From the NCBI GenBank assembly GCA_030248215.1, contig JASANG010001672.1, forward strand, positions 60,001 through 124,000: DNA of 64,000 nucleotides. Reading direction: 5' to 3'. The DNA comes from Enoplolaimus lenunculus (taxonomy: Eukaryota; Nematoda; Enoplea; Enoplida; Thoracostomopsidae). Positions within the stretch are counted from its first letter, which is position 1. Each line of letters starts with the position of its first letter. Below the pieces are notes generated by a model. The model saw only the letters and a program-made list of their open reading frames with translations, had not been told where the DNA came from and searched no databases. The position numbers and the translations under genes were made by a program. Below, one piece after another: positions 42,801 through 54,710 of this stretch.

Positions 42801-45800
42801 GTTAAATTGTATAGACGTGTATGGCGTATTGTAGCAAATGTGGAAACGGTCAGCAAGCGGTAATACTCATTCTTAAATTGCGCTGGGAGCCCAGGATTTT
42901 GGATATGGCGGTTTTTAAGAATAAAGTGAAAACTATTATAGTACGCGCTTCTTACTGAAGTAAATGAGAAGTGGGCTTCAGTTTATGCGGATGTATGCAT
43001 AAGAACCGCAGCGGCTGCAAAGGTATTTTATTGCCGCGCTTGGAAGGTGTATCTTGTCCAAATCTCAGTCTTTATTTATGCATTTTTCTTTAAGAAACAA
43101 GACAGCGACGACGCGAAAGTATTTTTGGAAGTCGCAGGCGAGAAAGATGACACGCTGTTTGGAATTACATCAAACGACGATGTTTACAAAAAATATGAAA
43201 TGAAAGGCGATGGAGTGGTGTTGCTGAAAAAGGTTTGTCGTGTGGAATCTGTTTCTTGTATCCGCTCTGGTTGTATTAAATAAACGAGAACGATGTAAGT
43301 CAATATCGATTTATGGAGTTTAAGGATTGGTCTTTTCGTATAGATACAACTACTGCTACTGCTACCTGTATTATTTTTGTAATAATTTTAAGAGAATTAT
43401 GCAGGCCACCTAAAATTGATTTTTGGTACTTGTTTTGCTAAATGCCACAATGCTAATATAGAAGTCATAGTGGGACTACATCCATTGGGCGAAGCTCGAA
43501 CACACGTAAGCAATTAAGCTAATATGCAAATTAGCTATTAACTAACTATTCATTTATCGTTTTTGGAGCATTCAAATTCCTCGCCCCAAAAACCCTTGAG
43601 TATAATTTGTGAAATAGTTTAAAAAGCCATTATTTAGGCTAATCAATTGGCAGATAGCAAATTAGCTATTAGCTAACTATTCGAGTATCGGTTTTAAAGG
43701 TTTGTAGACAATTTCCAATTGCTTGTAACCATAATAATTGGTGAAACAGGTTTTTTTCAAATGTACGACGTGTGCAAATATATGTGCATTTTCAAACTGA
43801 ACTGCGCATTTAGGAATTCACTTGTGCATTTTTTGCTTTTTATATATGACGACTTTGAATGACTGGTTTCTAGTTCTTAGGTCACAACAAACATACAAAA
43901 TGTTAGGTACTTAAATTAACTACGTATTTGATTTCACATAGTGAGCTGGAACGTTTTCTGTAGTTAATTGGTATGTTTATTTCCTGATAACTGATTTTCG
44001 GCTTCAGCTTAAGTTAGTGTGCATTTCGATGTGCATTTTCAAAAATCTATGCACATTTTCAAGCAAAGGTGTGCAAATGCACTGTGAAATGCACAAAAAA
44101 AACTCTGTCGTGAAATATTATAAAAACGCCTAATTTAGGCTTATCAATGTTATGTTTATATGCAAATTAGTAATTAGCTACGTAATTAGTCAATTATCGG
44201 TTTTGAAGGTATGTAGACAATTTTATTATAAAAAGTCCAAATTTAGGCTTATCAATTATGCTAATACGTAAAATACTTATTAGCTAACTATTCAATTATC
44301 GATTATGGATTTTTGTAAACAATTTATTCAGATTTATTGTACGTACCCAAAAACCGTTTAGTACTGAAATTAGACTGCTTGTAACCCTAATAATTTGTGA
44401 AATACAGTAAAAAAACCCTAATGTAGGCTTAACGAATTATGCAAATTAGCCTGTAGGTAAACCGCTTCGCGAATCTCCGTTCGCTTTGCTCAATAATTTA
44501 AAAGTGTATTCATTTGTTTTGCTTCAGTTTGACGAAAAACGAAACGATTATGACGGCAAAATGAAAACCGAAGATTTGTCGAAATTCATCAACGGAAACA
44601 GCCTTCCATTAGTGAGCGAATTCACTCAGGAAGTAAGTACCAAATCGCTTTTGAATCTTAAACCTTACTGGTATTTTACTTTTCGCATAGTAAAACATGC
44701 ACTGGCTATAGAAGTTTGTTTGTATGTTTGTTGTTCTTAAAAATAAAAATTTATTTGACGGTTTGATTGAAAGTGTAGGCATCACCGCCATAGTTAAAGC
44801 TGCACTAAGTGATGACTAACAAAACAGTGAGCCGAAACACTGAAATTGTGCAGTAAAATATAAGGTATAACCAGGATGTTGCTTAAAAAAGACAAATTTT
44901 ACCGTTATTCCCAACGTTCTTATACATGGATATAGATGGAAATTTTTTTCACCATAATAGCTTCGTTTGTACAGTTGCTTTCCTGATTCTGATTTGGTAT
45001 CGCGCAAATTATTGCATTAAATGTAGGAATGTTCTCTGGACAAAACATTGCTTATCAATGCAATTCGTTTATTTAGACTGCTGGTAAACTGTTTGGCGGT
45101 GATATCAAATCACATCAATTGTTGTTTGTGAACAAAGGTGCAAAAGAATTCGATGATATTCTTGGCGAATTCCGTGGAGCAGCCGAAACGTTCAAGGGCA
45201 AGGTAAACATATCTTAAAACTTGAAATTGAGTGAAGTTGTTCATACTTTGATATAGACCTATTTAAAGTACAATTATATGCGCATACAGTTGATCGGGCT
45301 TATTCAATTTTTTAGCCTCCAACCCTGGGTAAAATTTTGACAGCTGGCACCAGCGACACTGCGTCAAGCATAGCAAGAAATTGTAATTCAGCGCAATTTT
45401 GGGTTATCATTTATTTGTGACATTAGGAGTCTTGGATTCATGCTTATTCAAAACATTATGAGCGAGTTTCTTTTATTTTTTAACCTCTGAAATAAGTATA
45501 TAGATGTATAATAGTTTTAAGAAAGCTGCCGAAACGAAACAGGTATTAACCTTTTAGCTATCCTTGGTAAAGGTGCCAGAGTTTTTTTGTATTTTGGGTG
45601 GTTTGTTTTACTCCTCGTTGTTGATGTTTGTGTTTGGTCGGTTTGCTATAGTGGCTATAGTCGGTTAAATTTAACTTTGTGCATGTGTGAAAAAACTTTT
45701 TCATAATGTATTAGACGTTAAGAAGGTTAGAATACATAGTGTATCGGTGATGGGTAGAGTTGCATCCGGGTCAGGGCTTTTCGATTATTCCGGGTGTTTT

Positions 45801-48800
45801 AGCCGACAAATTCCTGTTTCGGCTTTTCGTTCGAGAAATTCCAGGTGTGGATTTTCACAACAAACCTTCCAGAGAAGGTTGAGATGCCGAGACACGACAT
45901 GTCTCTTTTCAAGTTATCAATTCGACATTATTTTTGCTTAAGTTTAGTAATTGATTTAAGTTAAAGATTGTTTGGTACATTGCCAAAGAATAACATTAGT
46001 CGTTTTACATTACCTACTGCCCATTGTGGAAAGAATATAAATGGGGACATAAGTTTCTGCCTTTCTGGATCGTGTTCAGTTTTATGTTATAAAAAATTCG
46101 CGGTCCGGCCCCGAAAAGAAATCTGGTTCCGGGTGGCGGTTAGGTACTTTTAAATGTTGCAATCGTAGCCGTGCGTAATGTTTTTTAACAATTTCTGTAG
46201 TAGGTGCATCACTGCAACACTCAGATTCTTCAATAATGTGTGTAGCAAAGAAGTGAAAGATGCAAGGACCCGAATGTATGAGGTTATACCAATCAAGCCA
46301 TGCGGCGCTCTACCTCTTCATTTCAAACAGCCGGTCCAGAACCCGAATTAACATTGTTGAGCCATTCGACGCTCTACCTTAACCTTTGAAACAAGTGGCT
46401 CAATCTATGCAGTTGCTTATAACATCGATCAAAGATGCACTTTTCTCAATAAAACAAAAAACTTCAAGTCGTACTAGGTAGGCACTTGCGTCATCTCTCT
46501 TTATCCCGCCGAAAATTTTTGTATGCGTATCGTGCGTATGCTTATATCGGTTGTTCAGTTTTTATAGCTTATGCTTTATCTTTTGGTTTTCAGCTACTGT
46601 TTGTCTACATTGACTGCGACTTGGAAGACAACAAGCGAATATTAGAATTTTTCGGCCTTAAAGACAGTGACTTGCCGTCGATTCGGTAAGTTTATTTTTC
46701 TTTTGAAATAAAACTAAATAATTTATCGCTACCTGTATTGAACAATTTTATCGCTGTTTGTTTTCGCTTTGCAAATAATTTTTCTAGCCATTTGTATCAG
46801 TTTTTAGATTTATTTTGTTTAACAAAAATGATTATGCACATATGAATGGTAAACTCGAAACTGTTAATGTATATATCGGATATTGTTCATTAGCTTGATC
46901 AATTTGGATGAAGATATGACGAAATACAAGCCAGATTTCGACAAAATCACAAAGGCCAACGTTGAAGCATTCACTCAGAGCTACCTTGATGGTAAACTCA
47001 AAGTGAGTAAATTTACTCTACCTGGCACGCGTTGCTTGAATTTTGGAAGCTAACCCGTTTTAGTTTATCTGTTAGCAAAATTTATTATCTGACGTATCTA
47101 ATAAGTCAATAGATAATGCGCTTTGCAACCAAGTAGAATTTAATAGAGATGTGTCGATAGTAAAATTTTGGCCGATGCCGATTTTTAATTTGAAAGTATG
47201 CCGATATCGATACCGATGTTGATGACAATTCCAATTTTAATGCATGACACTTAAAGAACAGATAGTATACAACATTACATCAAACAACCATAAGAGATTA
47301 TAATTATTTTGAGAGCGGTTCCTTTCAAGTATTTTTTCAAACATGCCAAGAGATATATAACAGTTTTCCTAATCAGGCGAGCACACTGACATACGCAAAG
47401 AATCTACAAATTACACTAGGCGTCAAGTTTAGCTGTACAAACAAAGAAACGGTCCGCCAGTGCTAATACTAGTGGAAATGTTAGGCGTAGGCCCGCATTC
47501 TTAAATTTCGATTCGAGTAGGAATGTTCCGATACCATAGTTTTTGCCGATGCTGATGCCGCTGACGATTAAAGTATTGAAAATGTACTGATGTTATTCCA
47601 ATTCTGCTACAAGATGTGTAATGAAAGATAGGATGCAGCATTACATCTTTATAAATCTGAAGACTTAAACCGTAAGAACAATGAAAAATTAAAATTTTGT
47701 CAGAGCGGTTAATTTCAATTAATGTTTTCAAACACGAACGCAAATTGGATAACTTTTTCTGAGCAGACGCACCGATACGCCAACAAGTGAAATTGAGTTA
47801 CTGTGTTGCTCAACACCATTTCCCGGCTGGTTTGGTTCATTCTAGCGGAATACAGTTTGATTTCAGCCTCATTTGATGTCACAAGACATCCCTGACGATT
47901 GGGACAAAGAGCCAGTCAAAGTTTTGGTAGGCAAAAACTTTGATGAAGTTGCAAAAGACAACGACAAAAACGTGTTGGTAGAGTTTTGTAAGTTTGAATT
48001 ACTATTCAGCTATTTCAACTATGATAATTGTGATAAGTACCTAATTTATGAAATGTGATTAAACTTTAAAGGCGTCACATTTTACAATTCAAATGAAAAG
48101 ATAGTGTTTATCGATCTAAAACGCGTTGCATCAGCATCGGTAGTTCGTATGCGTATGCGTTGGCCTTTCAGATGCGCCATGGTGTGGTCATTGCAAAAAA
48201 CTGGCACCAATCTGGGATGAACTAGGTAAAAAATACGAATCGTCCGGAGATATCGTAATTGCAAAAATGGACGCAACCGCAAATGAGCTAGAAGATGTGA
48301 AAGTACAATCGTTTCCAACTATTAAATTCTTTCCCAAAGGTTCGAGTAAGGTATGAGGAAAGGTGCTTATTTCTATAATAAATCAGTATCGTGTTCTGAA
48401 TATTTATTCGTCCCAGATTTATATCATTTTCACCTGTTGGCGTGTTACAATATATACGCCTGATCAAGAAAGTGTTATGTCTCTTGCGTCTGTGTTTGAA
48501 GAAATTAGTTGAAATGAACCGTTCTCATAAAATTAGTCATTTGTGGTAGTAATCGTTTAAGTCTGCGTTTATAGTAATTCCATCAGTGCTTTAAGCACCG
48601 TGTATTATACTTGAAATCGGCATCTACAGAAATATTGGTATACTCAGATCACTAGTAATAATGCTGCTGATCGCATAAATATTGCGCATATGAGAGTAAT
48701 CCCATCGGTTCTGTAAGCACTGTGCATTATAAAGTTTAGCTATACGCACATCACTAGTAATGTTGATCAACTTAGTATTACGCTTATGGATAGGTTTTAA

Positions 48801-49234
48801 ATGTTTACCTTGTCTTGTACATTATGCTGTTTGCCGTTTGTCCGAGATCTCAGCAATCATTTGCACAACCCACTAATTCAATATGTTTATCGAACTCTGC
48901 TAGACAAATTTAGGTAATCGATTACAATGGCGAACGAACGCTGGATGGTTTCAGCAAGTTTCTTGATTCGGGCGGCAAAGAGGGTGCTGGCATGTCTGAT
49001 GAGGTAATATTTGATTTTTAACTGTAGGCATAAAATTAGTCGTGATCAATAATCTGGTTGTGTTGTACATGTGGTTGATTATTTTTGTTGAGAACAATTA
49101 GCTTTTTCGAAAATCGCAGTCAAAATTAAAAAAATGTTACCTATTTTTGCAATTTTGTATTTTAGGACAAAGCTGAAGCAGAAGGCGAAGGCGACGACGA
49201 AGACGAGGAACCAGAAGGCAAAGATGAGTTGTAA
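36833..49234 (+). CDS. Protein disulfide isomerase (PDIA1/P4HB type), complete, 13 exons
   Basis: An ER-lumen oxidoreductase that forms and rearranges disulfides in secreted proteins. Exons: 36833-36971, 37478-37545, 38531-38660, 39639-39772, 43095-43232, 44528-44632, 45077-45202, 46594-46685, 46894-47002, 47867-47987, 48172-48350, 48914-49003, 49166-49234. They total 1500 nt, 499 residues. The signal peptide is [17 protein letters not shown]. Domain a has WCGHC with cysteines at 51 and 54, followed by the b and b' domains. Domain a' has WCGHC with cysteines at 392 and 395. The cis-proline motifs GYPT and SFPT are present. The acidic C-terminal stretch ([11 protein letters not shown]) ends in KDEL for ER retrieval. 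The exon-3 donor has two possible GT sites four bases apart (same phase), changing one glycine. Most of the 12-kb span is repeat-filled intron. Confidence 0.96.
37690..38510. repeat. Direct repeat of about 300 bp with CCGGTTCCGG sequences in PDI intron 2
   Basis: Positions about 37820-38118 and 38120-38415 are near-identical. Each starts GGCATGTATTTTTCACTTTC and includes CCATCGAAGGTAGACTGCGC and ACACGTCTCTCCAACTAAGG. A third partial copy starts at about 38416. It is bounded by GGATGCAACCGGAATTCCGG at the left and ATTCCGGTTGTACTC at the right. The copies differ at few positions, so the duplication is fairly recent. Confidence 0.75.
39773..43094. other. PDI intron 4 (3.3 kb): remaining content
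   Basis: Besides the palindromic element, about 40090-40270 is a CCGGTTCCGG-type repeat and 40275-40350 carries a short direct duplication (GGTTTTACTGCTTAAATAAA twice, about 48 bp apart). From 40880 to 43094 the sequence is AT-rich with no recognised exon or repeat. Confidence 0.4.
40516..40873. mobile_element. Palindromic element with long inverted arms and three G/C hairpins in PDI intron 4
   Basis: Arms of about 97 bp mirror each other: the left reads CCAAGAGTGGATGATCA, then ACAAGAGTGTGCAACTGGG, and the right is the reverse complement. The centre holds three short hairpins, each a run of C's and a run of G's (CCCCCCTCAATCAGGGGGGG near 40615, CCCCCCTCATTTAAGGGGGG near 40685, CCCCCCTAAACAAGGGGGGG near 40750). 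It has no coding capacity. The four-unit array at 5960-6300 uses the same arm sequence. Confidence 0.75.
43500..44460. repeat. Four to five degenerate units in PDI intron 5
   Basis: Units contain TTTAGGCTTATCAATTATGC, TGCAAATTAGCTATTAGC, TAACTATTCAATTATCGGTT and TGTAGACAATTT. They are spaced irregularly at about 43520, 43640, 44130, 44230 and 44400. This is an old, eroded local repeat with no frame. Confidence 0.5.
47130..47780. repeat. Diverged dispersed repeat in PDI intron 9
   Basis: Two related stretches, about 47150-47400 and 47520-47780, share words such as CCGATGCCGAT, GATAGTATACAACATTACAT/GATAGGATGCAGCATTACAT and CATAAGAGATTATAA. Another relative lies at about 39060-39400 (GTGCCGGCCGATACTATAAT, AGATAGGATACAACTTTAAT). 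The family is unknown. Confidence 0.45.
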
Positions 49235-49270
49235 ACGTGGTGTTTTATTATTAAAACATGCAGCGCTTCA

Positions 49271-49276
49271 AATAAA
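49271..49276 (+). terminator. Poly(A) signal of the PDI gene
   Basis: AATAAA lies 37 bp after the KDEL stop codon on the gene's strand. Other AT-rich candidates follow, so a longer 3'-UTR is possible. Confidence 0.55.
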
Positions 49277-51780
49277 TCCACCCTTAAACGGTCAAACGAT
49301 TTTGTGAGCAGTGTTTGTGAGATCGCTGTGCGTCTGTTTGTAATATCTGGTGTTATAAAGCCAAAATCATTAAACTGAATTATATTGCTTTTCTATAGGA
49401 TTATTTCGTTGTATTTAATTTTGTCGCGCTGTTGTGTACATCAAAACTAGAAAATCAGTGTTCTTGGCATATCAATCTGGAATCCGTACAAAAAATCGAT
49501 TTTACAGTTGTGGCATAATACCTATTCGTTAAACTTCTTGTGAGAAATCAACTTGAAGTTACAAATTTATGAGTTACGCACATTGTTTGCTTATATTGCC
49601 GTAAAATCTACGGTTTTGTTACTGTTATGTTTTCAATCTTTACGTAATAATTTCGCTGTGTACACTAATATGAAACTTGCTCCTTGAACGATTTGAACAC
49701 TTAGAAGAAATAACCCAACTATAGTATCATACATAGATAAATAGCAGATAATTGTAACTGATATGCAATCTGTAGCTTGTTTTCTTTGAAACATTTTGTA
49801 TTTTTTTACTTGAGCTGCTCAATTTGATGATATAACACGTGTTTCCAAATATTCTTGCGTAATTTTGAACTCACCAAGTTGCGAGTTATCTTTGAATGAT
49901 GTATGTAGTTGAATATTTGAATGCTTTGTTTAATTTATTGCATTCCTTGTTTGCAATTTTTAATTAATTTTATTGTTACTGTGTAAATTACATAAGGTAA
50001 CATGACGTTTGCCAATCGCCGGTTGTGAGGTTTGTTAGGTTTTAAACAATTTTCAGATTCAGCATAAAACCATTAGGCCAATGTTTTCAGAGTAATAATG
50101 GCACAGCGATGTGCAATGAATTTTGACGAGTTTTTGAATCGAGCAATGCTTCAACGCAGATATACACGTACAGTGATATTTAAAATATTCGATAACTTTT
50201 TGACCTGATTTTGCATTGTTCTTAGCCACCTGTTTGCAATAAATTATATGCCGACTATGTATGTAGGTGGTTTCAGTTAATTATTTTCTGACATGTTTTA
50301 AAATAAGTATGCTGGTTTTTGGCAACAGTCGCCAGTGTTTGCAAGTGCCTATTGCTATTTATTTATGTGTTTTCAATGTATTTTTTGCTGCGAATCGTGT
50401 CAGATATAAGGCGAGATTTTGTGTTGTATGTGTGAAATTTTTTGACGCGGTTCTGTATTTCAATTAGAGACATTGCAGTAGGGATATGGATGTTCGTACT
50501 TATTGGTCCCGACCTCATAACCTATTCTGTCCATATTCCTATTGCGGTGTTAATTTTTTCTGTTCGGCTATTATATAACTGGATTTGGTTTGGAACATTT
50601 TTATATTTACCATTATACTGTTTGAATTAGTAGAATTTCGACGTCATAAATTATTTTTGCTCTAATTTATCATGGTTGTTACAAATATTATTTTTATGTT
50701 TAGTGGTTTTTGTGTTATTTTCAAGATTATTCTAAAACTGCCACACGGCTCAGTTTATCACAAAATAGCAGTGTAACAAATTTCGGCATATCGTTGTAAC
50801 TTTTGGTGAAACGTCGTCGTTATATTCGTACTTTACTTGTAAACTAATGTAAAGGTGCTTTGTTAATGGTTCACTCGTGTTTATAGTCATTTGCGAGGTA
50901 AACGAAAATTATAAGTTTCCTCACCGGCTGGTGCCAGTGGCTTTGAGCTGGCAATTTCTGCGGTTGCCCTCGTTACTTATGTGCGTTGTGACCGGTCCCT
51001 TTTACTACTGTTGCTGCCGAATTAAAATTAGACCTAACCCAGTTATCGGTGTTCGTCTTTATTTAATTCGCTGAAAATTTCAATGTAAATACGGCCTATG
51101 GCGGCTGCGAGTGGGATTGAAGTCGTAATCAGAGATTGTCTTCACAGAATCAACCGCGGTTTGGGTGAAACTGTCCGATATCTCTGAAACCCTAACATCC
51201 CGGAACCACATCCGGTAACTATGCATGCATGACCAACTTTTCAGAAAATAAAGTTTCGTCTCGCAAATGTATCGTATGTGCTTTCATTGTGTTGATTGCG
51301 ATCAGATAATACGTGAATGTCAGTCAGTATTTATAGTTTGCAATTGCTCCGTGATTGTGTCTATCGTTTAAACATGTGTTATCGTTAAAGTTCCTTTGAC
51401 GTTATTTCGTTGATATTGATTTTCTTAACTGTTCATTCGTTTCTATATGCGACTGAAATTTTTTAGAAGTGGAGAAGTTTGATTTTGTCAGTCAGTGTTG
51501 TACTGTTTCTGATTTTTTTCTGTTCAAAAAATGTTTCGAAAGTTTTAGAGCTACATTTTGTTGCAGATGATTTATCATACAATGTTGCATTTGTTCAAAT
51601 GTTCTTATTTTGTGAACCAGCTCAGCCGGAAGTAAATGTTAAATTTATGTTCGGAAGTCGAGCGATGTAGGAAGAATTGACCACAGTCTTAACCCTTTCA
51701 ATCATAGAGTATAATATGAGCAACTAAAGCAATGCAGACATTGTGAGTAGTGTTAGCGAAGTACAAAGTGTCCACAAGAT
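49277..51780. other. Downstream of PDI: AT-rich, mostly single-copy, no gene recognised
   Basis: A 2.5-kb T-rich stretch with short open frames that show no domain or codon pattern I recognise. It may include a long PDI 3'-UTR. Confidence 0.4.
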
Positions 51781-51834
51781 GTGTCAGTGGCCTCGGTGGT
51801 CTCGCGTCAAGATCCTTACAGCTCAGTGGTAAGA
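51781..51834 (+). other. tRNA-like D-arm fragment
   Basis: CAGCTCAGTGGTAAGAG resembles a tRNA A box/D arm but runs directly into the left end of a TTAGGC-core MITE. No T arm is found in range. It is probably a SINE or tRNA relic cut by the MITE. Confidence 0.3.
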
Positions 51835-52175
51835 GCCCTTGTAAAGAACAGGAGCGGAACAGTATTGTAAGCATATTCCTAACCCTAAAAGTCTGACCCT
51901 ATGCGTAAGAATGAGCATATACCTAACCCAAGCAAAAAATTAATCGAAAGCTTAAGCTTCCTCCAAGTCAACAGAAAAACTGGCCCATGTTACGGGACGT
52001 CCCTGTTTCTCATGGGTCTATATACAGTAGGTTTAGATTCTAGATTACATCGTTTGGTTAGGCTTAGGAATTCATTTTTCCAACGCTTAGGCTTAGGAAT
52101 GCGCTAAATCTACTGTTACGCCTCTAAAAGTAACATTGGCTGAAAAACTCTCCGCCCCTGATCTTTACATGGGCC
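51835..52175. mobile_element. TTAGGC-core hAT-like MITE with a second-subfamily MITE inserted
   Basis: The outer element starts GCCCTTGTAAAGAACAGGAG and ends TCTTTACATGGGCC. At 51982-52141 sits a 160-bp element of the 16823-17025 subfamily (GGCCCATGTTACGGGACG ... AAAGTAACATTGGC), flanked by exact GAAAAACT repeats (51974-51981 and 52142-52149). This gives a clean 8-bp target duplication and a relative order of activity. Confidence 0.8.
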
Positions 52176-52242
52176 GGGTTAAGTAAGACTCAAAATCTTG
52201 CTGTGATAAGTTGTCGTGAACGAGGATCCGCTTCTGGTCGTT

Positions 52243-52820
52243 ACATGAGTCAAGTGTAGGCTCTGATTTTAAACTCTTCGGGCTATAAAATTAGCGGGTA
52301 CAGAATTGCTCAATATCTCGGCATCTCCAGCATCCACACATAGGACGGTATTAATTTCCATAGTAACGTTTAAAAATGCTAAACTTGATGTATTTTAACA
52401 ACATCCAGTGTCTAAGATTTGTTTTTGAACTTGCATTTTAACAATCTCGGCAATTGAACCCTTCAAAACTCTTTTCTATACGCTGTTAAAATTTCAGTTA
52501 GCTGATTAATCATTTAGACAATGAATTGTAGAGCATGAGTCAAGTGTAGGCTCTGATTTTAAACTCTTCGGGCTATAAAATTAGCAAGTACAGAGTTGCT
52601 CAATATCTCGGTATCCAGCATCCACACAGGACGGTATTAATTTCCATAGTAACATTTAAAATTGCTAAAATTGATCGATTTTAACAACATCCAGTGTCTA
52701 AGATTTGTTTTTGAACTTGCGTTTTAACAATATCGGCAATTAAACCTTTCAAAACTCTTTTCTATAAGCTGTTAAAATTACAGTTAGCTGATTAATCACT
52801 TAGACAATGAATTGTAGAGA
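52243..52820. repeat. Two-copy tandem duplication of about 288 bp
   Basis: Copies start at the phrase ATGAGTCAAGTGTAGGCTCT (about 52243 and 52533) and run to CAATGAATTGTAGAG. Only scattered substitutions and small indels separate them, so this is a recent local duplication. No coding frame. Confidence 0.75.
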
Positions 52821-52977
52821 TTTCCATTTGTTTTTAAGTTAACACTTAAGATTAACTCAATCTGAGCTGATTTAATTCCGGATGAGTTATTCAAACTCAC
52901 AATAAGTTCAATCCAGAATTTTTGACAAGAAGTCAGGACCAGTGTGTAAACTACTTTTTTGCTGTTTTGTAAAATTT

Positions 52978-53392
52978 GCTATTGACACGAATAAGAGGGG
53001 TCTCCATTTTGAGTCCCGATCGATAGGGTATCCGTATCCCTAATAAGAGTTCGTAAGCGGATAAAGTTTCTAAACCCTAATTAGAGTCCATAAATGTCAA
53101 TTATTCCTAATTGTAGCGCATAAATGACTCCAAAAAAATAAAGTTGAGTTCGAAACTTGATCGCTAAGTTTTGAAAATAACATTCTAAAGTAAAACCTTG
53201 CATTGTCGCTCAAGCTTTTGATGCATGGCAAAAAACGTTAACGCATAGTTGCAATAGCGAATATATCAGTAACGAAGGACGGCGCAGGGCTGTTTAAAAA
53301 TAAATAACAGTCCGTAACCGAATAACAAAGGGGGTCCCTCTGGAGAGGCCAAATAAATATCAGTCCACCCCCTCTTATTCGGGTCACAACAG
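52978..53392. mobile_element. Tc1/mariner-like MITE, inverted copy
   Basis: Starts ATTGACACGAATAAGAGGGG (degenerate left end) and ends CTTATTCGGGTCACAACAG followed by TA. The interior matches 18994-19437 in reverse. It is intergenic. Confidence 0.65.
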
Positions 53393-54521
53393 TAGCACGT
53401 AGTTATAAGGTCATGGGCTTTCGGTTGTCGAATTCTATCCCAATTAAGTCTTTGAAAACCTATAGTATGCCCCTCCTAAATAATTTTTAGCCCCCCCCCC
53501 CAGCAATTTGAGATGGCCACGAACTTGTCCCTCAGTCGAAACGCTGATCGTTTAAAATAATTAAGCATGAAAGGATTAACTGTGGGCAGTTGTAACTTTC
53601 CAGACATAATAAAAATAGGTACAACACTGTATTTATTGTTATAGTTACATAACATTCAATTTTAGAGCAAAGCATTTGGTCAAAGACAAATATAACACAT
53701 TCAACAATAAAGACTTAGAAACCTTATTAACATTTCCTTTTACTAACACTTGCAGCTGCAATTTATCCATGATGAATATAGTCAAAAATTAACTTATATG
53801 TATGAATTTGCCTTAAAAAAGAAGTTTAATCTAAGGCATTGGCTAGATTGATAATACGCAGGTTACGTTGGGTACTTACTGCAGTCAACTGCAAAGTATT
53901 TATACAATTTCCGGTCAATATTTAGAATAAAAATTATATTTTTTCTAAATATACACTTGCAGCAGCAAGTTACTCAGGTAAGTTGTGACTGCGAGTTGTC
54001 GCTGTAAAAACCAGTAGTTGTGTGTAAGGCATTATTTTGTTATGATACGATCGGCTAACGCTAAATATTCCGCACTTCAAACGAACACTTCGTTCGTTAC
54101 GAAAACTGTTTCAATGCCAAACGCAGTAGCATCCTGTATTGTTTTGAAACCACATCGTATTAACTATACTAAGAGTGATAGTTCACCAGAATTGTTAAGC
54201 TGAGCATGTAAAAAGTTTCGGCTTAGGTCACGGTTTCATGAGAAATACGAGCGGTATGTACATTGTGGTAATACTACAGTTAAAACAATGGGGTCACAAA
54301 CTTCTTGCTCTACAAAATTACATAAAACATTTTCTGAATTATGGAACAGCACTTGTAAAATATATATTAAAAGTTACAAAACAAATATATATATATATAT
54401 ATAACGCAAAACATATATAGTTACATCTGCGGAAGACTCGGATTTTAATGGCTTTTTCAACGAAGAAACGCCATTGTTACTTAATAAATAAATTGTCCTC
54501 AACCAATTTGTTAGTAGTTTG

Positions 54522-54710
54522 GGCCAATGTAAAGAACAGAGGCGGAACAGTATTATAAGCATATTCCTAAGCCTAAGCGTAAGAATGAGTTTATTCCTAA
54601 GCCTAAGCTTAAGCCTATGCCTAAGCCTAGCAAAAAAATTCGTATAAAGCTTACACTTACTCTGTTCTAGTCCCGCAGAAAAACGTTCCGCTCCGATCTT
54701 TACATGGGCC
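54522..54710. mobile_element. TTAGGC-core hAT-like MITE, best-preserved copy
   Basis: 189 bp with exact GTAGTTTG repeats on both sides (54514-54521 and 54711-54718). Ends GGCCAATGTAAAGAACAGAG / CTCCGATCTTTACATGGGCC. Sub-terminal GGCGGAACAG / ACGTTCCGC, then a core of CCTAAG hexamers. It is the reference copy for the family. Confidence 0.85.

Noticed and set aside
36833-49234. Operon or functional cluster linking SOD, K2P, GPCR and PDI
   Set aside because: The genes lie on different strands with kilobases of repeats between them and share no pathway. The neighbourhood looks incidental.
51781-51834. tRNA gene
   Set aside because: Only a D-arm-like half is present. The T arm is missing because a MITE begins there.
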